Source: Sympetrum striolatum
Taxonomy: Eukaryota; Arthropoda; Insecta; Odonata; Libellulidae
Direction of reading: 5' to 3'
Assembly: GCA_947579665.1 (NCBI GenBank)
Contig: OX388343.1
Span: 90,128,254-90,192,253, forward strand
Length of the DNA: 64,000 nucleotides
Under the pieces are notes generated by a model. That model saw nothing but the letters and a program-made list of their open reading frames with translations. It was not told the DNA's origin and did not search any database. The stretch's first letter is position 1. Every line of letters starts with the position of its first letter. Both the position numbers and the translations under genes were made by a program. This document shows positions 1 through 11,775 of this stretch, one piece after another.

Positions 1-1167
1 GAATCGTTTCCATTACTTAAAAGCATGATAGATCAGGTGATGGAACTTCATCCTGGTGTGCATAGTATTCATTTGGGGGCTGATGAAGTGTATCAATTAG
101 GTGAATGCAGTAGGTGTCAAGCATTAATGCAGAAGGACCACATAACCTCCCGAAAACTTTTTTTAAATCATGTGGCTAGAGTAGCTGACTACACAAAAGC
201 CAAATTCAAGGTAAATGTGCTGATATGGGATGATGGCTTACGGTCCAATTCCATGGAGGAGCTTGCCTCATCAGGTTTAGGAGACAAAGGGACCCAGCCT
301 GTAATTTGGAAATACACACCAGATGTTGCTGCAAGCCTTCCTCCTGATGTTTGGGAGAGGCTTGGCTCATCTGGATTTACAAAGGTCTGGGTTGCAACTG
401 CGTTTAAAGGAGCAACTGGTCCTGACAAATATGTCACAGATATTTCTCATCACTTAGAAAACCATAGATCTTGGGCTGCTGTCGTTGCCAGTGCCAAAGC
501 TGCCGCCTCTGCACTTGCATTAGGTGGTCCGAAACCATTTCCTCAAATAGCAGGGACCATTTTGACTGGATGGCAGCGTTATGATCACTTTGCTATTTTA
601 TGTGAGCTTTTACCAGTTGGTTTACCTTCTCTTGCTGTCTCACTCACTTTTCTGAAAACAGGGGAAAACAATGTTGCCATGTTAAGACGTCATGCATCAG
701 ATGTGTTGAGGTGTGAAATTCCTCTTGCTATGACTCCATCCGAGATCCTCGAACTTGGGTCTTTAGGATCGGCTCCTCGATGTGCTTTTCCTGGAGCAGG
801 TGTCCTCCATGTTGCAGAACGTCTGCATGCCTTGAAGTTGGAAGTGGAAAGAGTCGCTAATATGCCTGAAGCTAAAGGCTGGGCCACATCGTATAATGTT
901 GATCACAAATTTTCTAGCCCATATCACATTGACCAGCTAAGTAGAGAAGTTGATGGCCTTCGGGGACACATGGCTGTGCTTGAAAGAGAAGCGAGGCAGG
1001 CATTGGCTGAGGTGTATGATCTGTTCACTGTTGAGGAATGGATCGCATCTGTTTTAGGACCTTTGTCGGAGAGAATAAATCAAATGTGGGATGGTAAGGA
1101 GGCACTTCTTTCAAAAGATGAGTGGCCCAGAAGGCCCCTGGATGGCGCTGTTGAAAAAGATCTTTAA
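1..1167 (+). CDS. HEXD: Hexosaminidase D (GH20), C-terminal part
   Basis: Last coding exon(s) of a beta-N-acetylhexosaminidase of the hexosaminidase D group, which removes terminal N-acetyl-hexosamines and is nucleocytoplasmic rather than lysosomal. The frame is open from base 1, so the gene continues left of the window; the first ATG at 25 is internal. About 388 residues are visible, against nearly 490 in the human protein. The GH20 motif HLGADEVYQLGEC carries the catalytic Asp-Glu pair (codons at 82-87). LIWDDGLR and TGWQRYDHF are conserved substrate-pocket segments in this family. The C-terminal third is helical and ends with the stop at 1165-1167. No intron is seen in the 1.17 kb. An AATAAA lies at 1434-1439. 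The family call is firm; the exact 5' exon boundary is outside the window. Confidence 0.93.
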   Translation, partial: ESFPLLKSMIDQVMELHPGVHSIHLGADEVYQLGECSRCQALMQKDHITSRKLFLNHVARVADYTKAKFKVNVLIWDDGLRSNSMEELASSGLGDKGTQPVIWKYTPDVAASLPPDVWERLGSSGFTKVWVATAFKGATGPDKYVTDISHHLENHRSWAAVVASAKAAASALALGGPKPFPQIAGTILTGWQRYDHFAILCELLPVGLPSLAVSLTFLKTGENNVAMLRRHASDVLRCEIPLAMTPSEILELGSLGSAPRCAFPGAGVLHVAERLHALKLEVERVANMPEAKGWATSYNVDHKFSSPYHIDQLSREVDGLRGHMAVLEREARQALAEVYDLFTVEEWIASVLGPLSERINQMWDGKEALLSKDEWPRRPLDGAVEKDL

Positions 1168-1433
1168 AAATATTAAGGATGTTCACATGGTACCATTTAA
1201 GTGCTCTCTTTAGTTGCCACTCTTTTTAATTGCTTCTTTTGTTTTTATTTGAAAGAAGCTCAAATTTTGTGCTAAAATTTTATTGTCAATAACTCTCATT
1301 TTAAAATTTTTCCTAGGGAGATATTTGATATTTTCAATGTATATTTATATATTTTAGTATCTTATAGTTGAATGATTGGACTGTTCTGATTAAGAGTTTT
1401 TAGCTAATTGTGTTTGAGATGCAAGGAAATATC

Positions 1434-1439
1434 AATAAA
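1434..1439 (+). terminator. Probable poly(A) signal of the HEXD gene
   Basis: AATAAA about 267 bases after the stop codon of the hexosaminidase D gene, the first canonical signal on the sense strand. This is position and motif only. Confidence 0.55.
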
Positions 1440-4400
1440 TGACTATTAGAATATTCAAGAAAATTATGTGCTCCCATTGCTTCTCGACTTACCAATACAA
1501 TCGGTGCCTCTAAATTGTTTATTTCGACAAGTCACTGTAACTTAGTATCTCATGGTAAATTTCTTTAAAAGTGGTACTTTAATAGGGATACAACACCAAA
1601 AAGTTGGTTTGTGTTAAATACTTTTATTTAATTTATCAATACTGATTTACTCGTACTTTTAAATATTGTGATATTTTTATTAGATTGCTAATTTCTTGGA
1701 GAATGTAAATGTGATCTTAAGACGGTACATTTTTCTAGTCTTCGTAAATAATAAGCTAATACCATGATGAAAGGGAAAGTTAAGGTAGGTCAGCTTTAGT
1801 AATTTATATTGTGACAGCATAACAAATATTAGGTACAGTTTAAGGTTTAAGATTTTGTGTCAGTATTCATTTCAAGGTAGCTACATATATATGTTACTTT
1901 TACTGGTGCCTTTTTAGAAGAGATTGGGGTTATGGAAGCATATGTAAGTTTAAGAATGTTTACATTGTATGGTAGCTATTTGACAAATTGGTAAAGTAAC
2001 GGTGGTATACTCTAAGTCTTAGAGCTCTTATGGTTCTAAAGTTGGTTTACTTTCTAAATTATAATTATGAAAATTTTCCATTATTTTGAATATATGTATA
2101 CCCATGGATTTATTTTTTAGATACATATCTCGCAATTATTTATTTTTGGTATGGAAGTGTTTAATTCAAAAACCACATTCAAGCCGAGCACTAAGGTAAT
2201 GAACCTACACTAAAACCTAATGCAACGTAAATTAACTGTTTGCAAAAATTGAACTTTGGAAGGAGTGTGCTTCAGGTTAGATTCTGGTGGAGTAAGGTGA
2301 GATGCAACAGAAGTTTTACTGAATCAGGAATTAATGTCTATTCCAGAGATGGATGAAATGCTTTGTAGCTCTTTCTAAGTGTGTGTGCGAGCCACAAGGA
2401 TTTAAAATAGAACTGTTGAAGGAGTGGTTCATGTCATTGGTAAAAGATTTTAAGATTATTTTATGTTTGTTTGCTAAATCGTTTTACAGCAAAGCAAAAG
2501 ATCTGATTGGATCTCAGCTATCACTTGGCTAGTGAGAATTGTAACATAAACGCAATTGCGTATCTTATGAATTAGGCAGCTTATTAATGGTGAGTCAAAT
2601 TACCATGTGGCTTATGATTTTCCTGATTTTGATAAGTATTAGAGGCTCTTGACTTGCATGATATTTTGTAAATTCAATTCAAATAAGCCATGGAATTCCT
2701 TTGAGTCATTTGTATGTCTTTTGGAAATAATTCACGGTGTGTAATTTAAGATGCTCAATTTTATAAAAGTGATAATGCAATTAGATATATTCCAGTAGAT
2801 TTTGTTATCCCATGCTCGTGTTACAGGTAATGGATATCCTTGTTGATATTAAAAACTAAACCCAAAAATCCCTCTGATGAAGCTAATATTTACATTATAT
2901 TTTACCCCATACTTGATGGTTGAGTTTGCATATCTCATTATTGTATTTTATAATAATGACATTTTGTAAGATTTTCCTCATCTTTTTATTAGAATTTTAC
3001 AAGTATACATATTTGGACTGATTTTCTTAATTTTATTTTGTTAAGACTTCTTTATTGTAAAAATCCTCTTTGTAACTAACAAATGGTTACTTGCTATGAA
3101 TGGCTAATTTACGGAAAGTTTTCTTGTAATTTTTAAATAACTGTCTTGAAAGAGTATGCTTTAAATGATTAGCAATTGAATTGTATGAAAAACTCTGTAT
3201 CCTTGTAGATTAATGGTTTGATGGTCTGTTTTGAATGTAAACCAATTCTTGTTTTGCATCTCCATCAAGATGTTTTTGTCATAGTCTGATCAAAGAGTTA
3301 AATATAATGTCTGAATGAAACAAATTCACAACTTTGCTCCTTCGTAGCCAGATAGATTTAGGATCATTCACTGTAAAAACTATTGTGATTTTGTTATTGT
3401 TTATTGAAATTACCATGGAAATTTGCTTTTGTGTAATAAATGTGATTTCTCTAATAAAAGGAACAATAATTTCCCATTCTAGTGCTTTTGGTATGCCGGA
3501 AACAGATTTAAAGTTTAATCTATGAAGAAAGTACTCTTGAGTGTAAGCTATTGAAATGTCAGTTCTAGTCGATCACTTTTACCTCAGTCTCTGATATATC
3601 TTCTTCTTAAAACTTTTTCTTCCTATTTCCTTTATCATTTATACCTTCCATCAGGGTGTTAAACTCCATAATGTTAAAGGTAAGTCCACACCACTGACTT
3701 TAAATTGTTGTTAATTGTATGGGTTCATAGCTTCATATCTCAATGAATGAGGGGATTGATCCTACTGTAAATCTTTCAATATCATAAATGTTGTGTTTTA
3801 GCTCATGATATGCAAATCTTCAAAATATCAGCTCAGGTAACCAGTATAAGGCATCCGTAATCCCTCTTTTATATCTATGAGAAGTCTTAAAATCATCAGA
3901 GCTGTCAGACCTTCATAGATACCTCTTATGAAGAAAAAATGAAAATAGTTTGTTAAATTAGGTACCTATTGATCATAATCCATCAAATAATTATTTGATA
4001 CAAAAGAGATTTTCCTCAATTAAATTTGTTATGTATGACTTAACATTCCAATATAAAAAAATATGTTCTAGCTGGAAGATGACAGCTTTTGTAGTTAGTA
4101 AGGAACTTACATTTATTATTCTTAGTTCTCAAAAAAAAATATTTATTGACTTGTCCTTGTAATTTATCATAAAGCACAATATAACTTGCCATTTATGAGG
4201 AAAAACTGCAATTCTTCTCAACCCATATGCAAGTACTGCTGTTATTGAAATCAGACCTCCTTGTAACACATTTGTTCAGGAACATGATTTGTAATGAGTT
4301 CAGATTTTATTCCTCTTCAAAAACACCTTTCAAAAATGTAGTTGTTAAGAGTAAACTTATTTCTAACTCAAAAAGAATGATATAGGAAAAAAATCAATAC

Positions 4401-5446
4401 ATTGATTCTATGGAAAATTGTGTGAATTTGTATTGTCATCGGTTGCTACACTAGTACATAAATTCATTGTCTGTATGTTTATAAACACTGCTGCCAGTAT
4501 TTCATTCATGATTATTTTTCCATGGTTATTATTGTACCAGTTAGTATAGTGAAACCTGAAAAATATACTTCCAAAGTAGTACATTTATTTGGGACATGCC
4601 CATTGTACCAATATCAAAAACAGTGGTGCACAAAGAATATAAGGTGAAAGCTTATAAAAAGGTGGAAATTTTAAATAGGCAGCAGAGTTGATACTGTAAT
4701 AGCTCAAGGAATAGTATGCCATGGAAGAAAAAATAAAAGGGATAACACGATTATGAAATAGATAAAAAGAGAACCAGAAAAATTATTGGGAGGTCTGAAA
4801 GTTGCCTTTAGTTGTTTTAAATTTAGAAGAAAAGAGATCTATATTTCAGATGTAACATGGGAAAATGACCCTAAATCATGCCTTATTGTCATGCTCCTTT
4901 ACTTCCTCGGCCAAACTATCATACCTTGGCAATTTTTCCAAATTCTGTTTACCCCGGACACCTCTGGACAATTTACCATCCCAGTACTCTATTTCATAAT
5001 TTTTGGAAAAGTGTTACCTAAAGTCAAGCATTTTAGCTGTTAAGCCATGAGAAAGAAAATTCTATTGTCAGCTTGTTCTGTATGGCATTACCTATGTATT
5101 AGGTACCGAACATAATCTATAAAATACCTACCTTAATAATCGCTTTCTCATCGGTAGCGGCATAGTTGGAAGGTTCGGTATTTTTCGTAATAGAAATTTC
5201 TTATATTCTCTTACATTCTTATTTGATTAAGGAAAGAAATACGGTCTTCGAATAAGATATTTTTACATAGATTTCGCAGTTTCTGCCGTTTCAGCCATTT
5301 ATTTACCTGTTACCAGGCAACAGCCCTTTTGAAAATCGCCATTTAATAATTACTGAATACCAACTGCAAACAGTTTTCAATCTCATCTCTTAATTATGTT
5401 ACTAAAATAGTACGAGACATGTGAATGATCTTCTTCGCTTTTAATC
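1440..5446. other. AT-rich intergenic region
   Basis: About 4 kb between the HEXD 3' end and the LRRC27-like start. The short open frames here (for example 3334-3525 and 4786-5043) have no recognisable domain and look random. The last 300 bases before 5447 are presumed to hold the LRRC27-like promoter, but no definite core element was recognised. Confidence 0.5.
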
Positions 5447-8400
5447 ATGGAATTAGAGAATAACAACAATAAGAATCGCGACTCGAAAGAAGATGGGCGT
5501 GAACACCCATCGTCAAAACATCTCGATTTAAGTAAAAACGGCATTACAAAATTACCTTCATCTCTGATGGAAACATATCCATTAATAAAAGTGAGTGAGC
5601 GGGGATTAATTATTGTCCATTTCTGTCACCCTTATCTAGCAAAATTAAAATTACTCTGCCTAATCTATCCAATTTCAGTGTTTATATTTGGCAGATAATT
5701 TATTAAATGAACTTCCAGAAGAAATGTTCCTGAAATTACGGCATCTCTCTTGGTTGGATGTGAGACATAATTTTTTACTGTTTTTACCAAGGAGTATAGC
5801 TCATCATCCCAGTTTAGAAGTTATTCTTCTTCAAGGAAACCAGATACAAGAATTGCCAATAGAATTAGGTATGTCTTTTTGTAATCACAATTTGAAATAG
5901 CTGAATATGAAAATTAGTTTAGATTTTAAGCTTCAGCTTTACTTATAAAAAAGATTATAGTTCTAATGTTTTCGTAATTATTCTTAGTTCAACATAAACA
6001 TTTTTGTACAAAAAAACTAGAATATAATCCATTTGATTGATCTAATTTTGAATTTATATACTGTGCAGCAATGTTGGAAAACGGTCAAAAGAAATAATTA
6101 ACTTATTTAGACTAATTAAAAATTATTTTTTTCTGTTCAATTTAGCTGTAATACATTGAAGGGGTTGTTGAAGTTGCATACCCATCTCCATCTATCCATC
6201 AAAAGAGTGAAAAAGCATACTCAGGATACCAATAACTTGCAATATCCCGTATTATTATCCTTATACTTGCCCTGCTTAGCTAGCCATGGTCCATTGTAAA
6301 TATAATTTAATAACAAATGATTTCCATCCACTTTGTGTAAAGGTTTGATTCCCAATTTAAGAGGACTGCAGCTGTCAGACAACCCATTAGTTTTTCCTCC
6401 AAAGGATATCCTAGAAAAAGGAATCCAGTCAATTCTGAATTTTCTACAAAATGAATGTAAAGCATGCTCTAAATATTCAATGGAAGGCCAGAAACAGACT
6501 CAGCAAAATGGTATATTTTAAATATCAATATTTGCAGTTAGATGATATAATCTACTCACTATAATAAGAATAATTAATTTCAGAACATGAAACACATATG
6601 AATAAAGTTATGAATGGAGAAAAAGAAGATTTTTTACAAATTGGGATGTATTGTAGGAGAAACACTGCCCCTTATAGCCAAGAAAGAATCCAATACAATT
6701 TAAACAGACGTAGGGCAACAGTTGATGATTATCCTATTTCACCTAAAAATTTGAATAATAACGTAAGTAAAATTTAAAATTTAGTTAACGTTGACAATCT
6801 GATGTTCATCCTAGAAACTTAACAAATAAGACACGACATGCTATTATGCTACTCATAATGATATCATAATCTAATTTGCATCAGAGATTTAAATTCAGAT
6901 ACCTTTCTCTTTAGCTATAATTATTTTTTATTCTGTTTGATAATAGTTTTGATAAATGGGTAACCTCACCTGGGTAAACATTTTGAATGAAGTTACCTTC
7001 AATAATTGATAATTGTGGATTTTAACCAGAGATAAGATGTTTAATTAGTCTATTCATGATGTATTGGAGATGAAAATTTGATAGACACTTTTATTCTATT
7101 TAACAGTAGATTCTTCTTATTCCATAAAAATTATAAGAATTCATAAGGATTTAAAAGAGCATGTGGATAAAAAGAACCAAATGTTCACATATAAATAATG
7201 TGAAAGTACATATATTAAAACATATCAAGGATTAAGACACAATAATGCAATTTTCCAGGAAAATAATCTTTTGAAACCATGTCAACAAATCGTGCCAATG
7301 TGTAAGTCAGCCATTAGAGTTATGACAAATCCGAAAGCAGTCTTACCTGTAACAAGGAATTCAGCTCCAAATTTAACTAGGTATGTACTTGAAGAATAAT
7401 TACAAACAATTCTTAATGCTCCCCCACTATTCCTTCGATCGATTTCTGTCTGTATTTTTGTGTTAATTTTTTCAATGATAAGCCTAATTACCTGATTTAT
7501 TAGTACTATAATTATAAATTTAATTATTGAGCTCTAGAAATGGTCAAGAGAGGCAAAAGTGTATGTTAGTAGGAATGTGCTTGGACGTGCTGTTGAATGA
7601 TGATCACATTTGGGTATGCTGAAGCTTATGACGAGTAACCTAAATGTGATTGGAATGTACTATATGAAGGGTATTTATAATACAAAAGGGAAATAAATAA
7701 TCAATAACGACTAGGTATGTTCATCTCCTAAATTTTCAGCAATAAATCTGGCAGAATAGTGCATAAGAATCAACGAAATGCAATAACAGCACACAATAAA
7801 CAGACTCTAATGAAGCAAGACGCCATAATTCAAAAGAGAAAGTAAGATGACTCGTTCTCTGAAATTACTATTCTTTTCAAGAATTTTATTTATGAAAAGT
7901 GTAACATGTACTTTTGACACCCTTCATTTAGGAATGAAGAAGCTTTGAAATCATGGAGGGATAAAATGAGAGGTATGAATAATAAAGGAATGAAACCTAA
8001 GCAAGGTGAGGCTGCACTTATAAACTATTGTCTATTATTTTGTCCTCTATTTGAAATGTTATGCATTTTTATCTGAGAGACTCATCTACACATATGCAAT
8101 TTTACAATGCTATGCATATAGCATGTTTCATTGAATAATATTCATAGTAGTGTGTGGCCAAATCTGATGACTTTGGAAGCTTCATGTCTTACGAATCTGA
8201 TTTCTTGGGATCCTTGCCCATGATTACACCATGTAAAACTTATATATCAAAATACAGTAATACCTTTGCTAATGTAGGTAATTTATTCTGGTTTCACATA
8301 CCTTTGGTACTCAAAACCTTCATTTGTCAAAAAGCTATTGCCAATATGCTGCAAAATCTTAAAATACTCATCAATGTTTGCAGAACCTGTCAATTTCATT

Positions 8401-11400
8401 TTTCAACTTGCAAGATTAGTTATAAGCTGTGCTTTGGTCTTTTCTGAATTATTTGTTGGTAAATGCATCCCTGCACATCAACTAAAGCGTTAACCACTCA
8501 TCTGGGTATGCCGTATATATACAGCATTGCTGGATGCTTCGGTGATGCATATGCTCTATATATATTGTTGTATGGCACACCAATTTTAAGCTTGTTTGCA
8601 GTGGGTATGCCGTTATAACTCTCACGCAGTTCCTGTAGCCCCAAGAGAAATCATTTTAGTTTTCATTCTCGCCTGCAGATAGAGTGTATTACCATATTGT
8701 GGGATTATGAACATCCAATAAGGAAGATCTGCTTCTGTATTGTCATCATCAATTGGTAGCTTCTCCTATCAAGAGGTTAGCTCTCATGGATCTCCACTCT
8801 TCTCTTATACTTGCTTTCTTTTTCATTTCCTCATATTTGTTAATTTCAGCCCAGTTCTTTAAATTGTCCAACCATTCCATCCTTGGTGTTCCTCTCTTTC
8901 TTTTCCTTACTGTCCATCCTTCCAGCACTATCACGATTCTCTCCCCTGATGATCCCCTCAGCACATGTCTCACGATTTTCCACTTTCTTCTTTTCACTTC
9001 ATTCCATAGGCTATACCTACTTCCAATCTTTCTCCAAACATCTTAATTAGTTATTCTGTCTGACCATTTAATTTTCAAAATTCTTCTGGCAAACCATGTG
9101 TCCAATGCCTTTATTCTTTTTTCCATAATTTTAAAGATGGTCCATGTCTCACACCCATACAAGAAAACCGGCCAAACATAACACCTCAACTTTTTCAGTT
9201 TTAGTTTCATGTTGATCTCTCCTCTCATTAGATCCTTGTATTTCCAAAAAATTTCCTTTGCCATTCCAATTCTTGATTTTATTTCATTACTGCAGTACCC
9301 ATCGTCTGATATTAATTTTCCTAGATATCTAAACTGTTGGACTTGTTTTATTGGCTTGTCATTAATTTTTATATTGCAGTTACTGTAGCACAGTCTGTAT
9401 TGTAGGTTGCATTTATACTGCCCCCTATTTTTTCTTGCAATATATTTATTTTTCTTATTCATGTGCTTACCGAATCGAGTTTTGTCTTATGCATTTTTCT
9501 TAGGCTCTAGTTTCCTTAGATTTTCTTCTCTAATTTTGAGCCTTTTCATAGCTATGATGATATTCATCATCTCAGGACGTCAAAATTTCACCTAACAGGA
9601 CATTTTATAGCACCCTGAATGATGAAAGTGGTCTCCTTTCTCTTCTTTGAATCCTTCATAGAGGGTGGTAGGCAAGATTTTGCAGGTAGGGAAAGGGGTA
9701 AATGATTCGAAAATTTTCAGTTGGTCTGTGTGCTGAGTAGTAGATGGTTTTCGCATCTTTCGGAGTTTTTGAAATTGAGAATACTTGCAAAATATTTTCT
9801 TTATTTTTGAAAATATTTCAAGTATTTTATTCGAAATAATTTGGTTCCACGCTGTGAGATGGCTCCGTCTATTAATAGAAAAAGAATTAAAGAAGTCGTA
9901 GAAGATGAAATTCTTCCCCTATTAGAAGGAAGTGATGAAGAATGAAATTTTTTGTCAGGTGTGGTGGTTGCCTATGTTGGGATGAGGGGGCGAACTTTTC
10001 ATTTGTATATAGTTAACAGCTTTTCTTGATAAATTCTTCATTATAAAATTATATCCTTTCATTGACTATTCAATTGGTATTGAAATTGTGAAAATTATTT
10101 CTAAAAACAATTTCGAAGAAATATTAACTAACAAATTTGTTTTACATCTTTATTAATATTTTATTGATTTGATACAAAAAATAGATCGACAAAGACTATA
10201 AGTTAAAAACAGACTAATTAATAAACTACTATTTAGATATAGTGATTTGAAAACTTTTCATGTGAAGAAAAAACACCCATTAGAGAATCCCTAAGATAAA
10301 ATTAAATACCCAGATGAGTGGTTAATTAGCTTAATTGATCAACTTTAACAGAGGGTAAGAAACAGCATAAAGAATCATAGCTCAGCCAAGTATTTATATG
10401 CTGAACATCTCTTTTGTTGAGGTATTATAGTATTAAATGATTGATTAATTAGATATACTCCTGAATTTGAAAGTAGATATTTAACGAATAATTAATTATA
10501 GAGAATTGACTTTTGAGCATTTACAGAAGAAGTGCAGCACTAGACATTGAAGAGGTAAACACAGCTCTTGAGCAGCGATTTTGTCACATCTATTCAATAT
10601 AGACAACATGAGAAAAAATTTTTTACTGGAATGTTTTTTATCAACAAATTACATTAGATATAAGCAATCAGTTTTCAATATGTATAAATATCACACCTAT
10701 CAAGAAAAATTTCTTAATGTTCGAGTTTCTTCTAAGTATTTTTGAAGCTCATTCTTTTATAGTTACCCATCCCTGTGATTAATTATATACTTGAATATCA
10801 ACAAAAATAACTAGTATCTTTGATATATTCCATGAAATCATCAGAAATTATGGTCTTCCTCAGTTTAGCTGTTAATGTAAGAAAAGTATTTTCTGACCAA
10901 CTTCACTGGGTTAAAATAATAGGTGTGAACAAATTTATGTTATTAGATTGAGATATTTGGTTTCGCATTATTGTATATGCATTGAAATTACTCTTCCTGT
11001 ATATAATTCATTACGGCTATCTTTCAGCAGATTATTTTCTGTTAATGGATCTTTTATATTTTTTCTGTTCCTCCAACTACTCCCATTATTGAATTTCACA
11101 CTGTACATGGGCACAGGACCTGGTAGCATTGCCATAAGATTATAAATTACTTATACAAAACCATTGTGCATATGATAATAATTAAGGTTCACTGGATATG
11201 AGCAATAATAAAACTAACCACAGATAGTGGTACCACTGTATCAAACTTTTATAAGTAATTAACCTCACTAATAATTGTCTCAACAGATTAATTTTAAAGG
11301 AACAAAAGAATGAAAATTATGAAAATAATTATTTTATTTCCCGTCTGTAGATACATCAGAAAGACAAAAAAGTTTGCCTTATGGCACAGATGCAGAATAT

Positions 11401-11775
11401 TTTAAAATGCCAACAAGAGAACATCTACAAGCATCAACATCAAGCAAAATGAACACTACTGCAAAATACAATGAAAAGGATGAAATTTCATCAGATATTG
11501 ATAATGAACTATCAGTTATATTTAGAACCTTGCAAGATTTAAAGCATCTAAAAGAGAATTCAACCATTTCACCCAGAACCGAACAAAAATCTGCAAGTGA
11601 AAAGCTTCTTAAGGTAGTGTTTGTTATTGATTTAACCTGAAATACAGCTAGCTACATTAAGTATTTACTTATGTTCTTAAAATTGCAGATTACTGAACTT
11701 CAGACAGCTATTGGAGATCTGAAAAGGAGAAATGCAAAGCAGAGGATTGTGAAGATGCCACAGAAACAGAATTGA
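5447..11775 (+). CDS. LRRC27: Leucine-rich repeat-containing protein 27-like, nine exons
   Basis: Exons read by hand with phase-compatible GT-AG junctions: 5447-5590, 5679-5868, 6343-6510, 6584-6762, 7259-7380, 7740-7841, 7932-8005, 11351-11613, 11689-11775. Together they give 1329 nt, or 442 residues. The N-terminal half is a short LRR array: HLDLSKNGITKLP, CLYLADNLLNELP, LSWLDVRHNFLLFLP, LEVILLQGNQIQELPIELG, LRGLQLSDNPLVFPP. The cap segment NPLVFPPKDILEKGIQSILNFL has the spacing seen in vertebrate LRRC27 (PLEFPP..V.QKG...I..FL). The C-terminal half is polar, basic and probably disordered, ending with a short helical stretch. The molecular role of LRRC27 is unknown; LRRs usually bind proteins. 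Intron 7 (8006-11350) is the only long one and carries a transposon. AATAAA at 12003-12008 may end the transcript. The human protein is longer (about 530 residues). The exon chain is well supported; the orthology call is good but made from memory. Confidence 0.86.
8749..9470 (-). pseudogene. 5'-truncated non-LTR retrotransposon, RT C-terminal fragment
   Basis: Two minus-strand frames join through a frameshift near 9040. The upstream one (9462 down to 9043) carries QFRYLGKLISDDGYCSNEI, then YVWPVFLYGCETWT and RRILKIKWSDRITN. The downstream one (8997 down to 8749) carries GTPRMEWLDNLKNWAEI. These are the thumb and C-terminal blocks typical of endonuclease/reverse-transcriptase polyproteins of arthropod non-LTR elements. 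The catalytic YADD region is absent, so the copy is 5'-truncated and dead. It lies inside the piggyBac-like element, implying a nested insertion or capture. The exact clade is not assigned. Confidence 0.8.
9859..9945 (+). pseudogene. Possible piggyBac transposase N-terminal stub
   Basis: A 28-codon frame from ATG to TGA, rich in Lys/Arg then Glu/Asp (KRIKEVVEDE, then LLEGSDEE), lying in the right half of the piggyBac-like element. piggyBac transposases often begin with a charged, acidic segment, so this may be what remains after an internal deletion. There is no domain evidence; it is a positional inference. Confidence 0.3.
10326..11350. other. Remainder of LRRC27-like intron 7
   Basis: AT-rich intronic sequence between the piggyBac-like right end and the exon beginning at 11351. 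No repeat, RNA or coding feature was recognised. Confidence 0.4.

Larger units (their letters stand above)
8494..10321. mobile_element. piggyBac-like DNA transposon, non-autonomous, in LRRC27 intron 7
   Basis: Perfect 16-bp terminal inverted repeats: CCACTCATCTGGGTAT at 8494-8509 and its reverse complement at 10306-10321. Both ends are flanked by TTAA (8490-8493 and 10322-10325), the target duplication diagnostic of the piggyBac superfamily. The 1828-bp body has no full transposase. A short acidic/basic frame at 9859-9945 (28 residues starting MAPSINRKRIKEVV) could be the remnant of a transposase N-terminus. A minus-strand non-LTR fragment lies inside. The structure is read directly; the superfamily follows from TTAA plus the inverted repeats. 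Confidence 0.85.
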
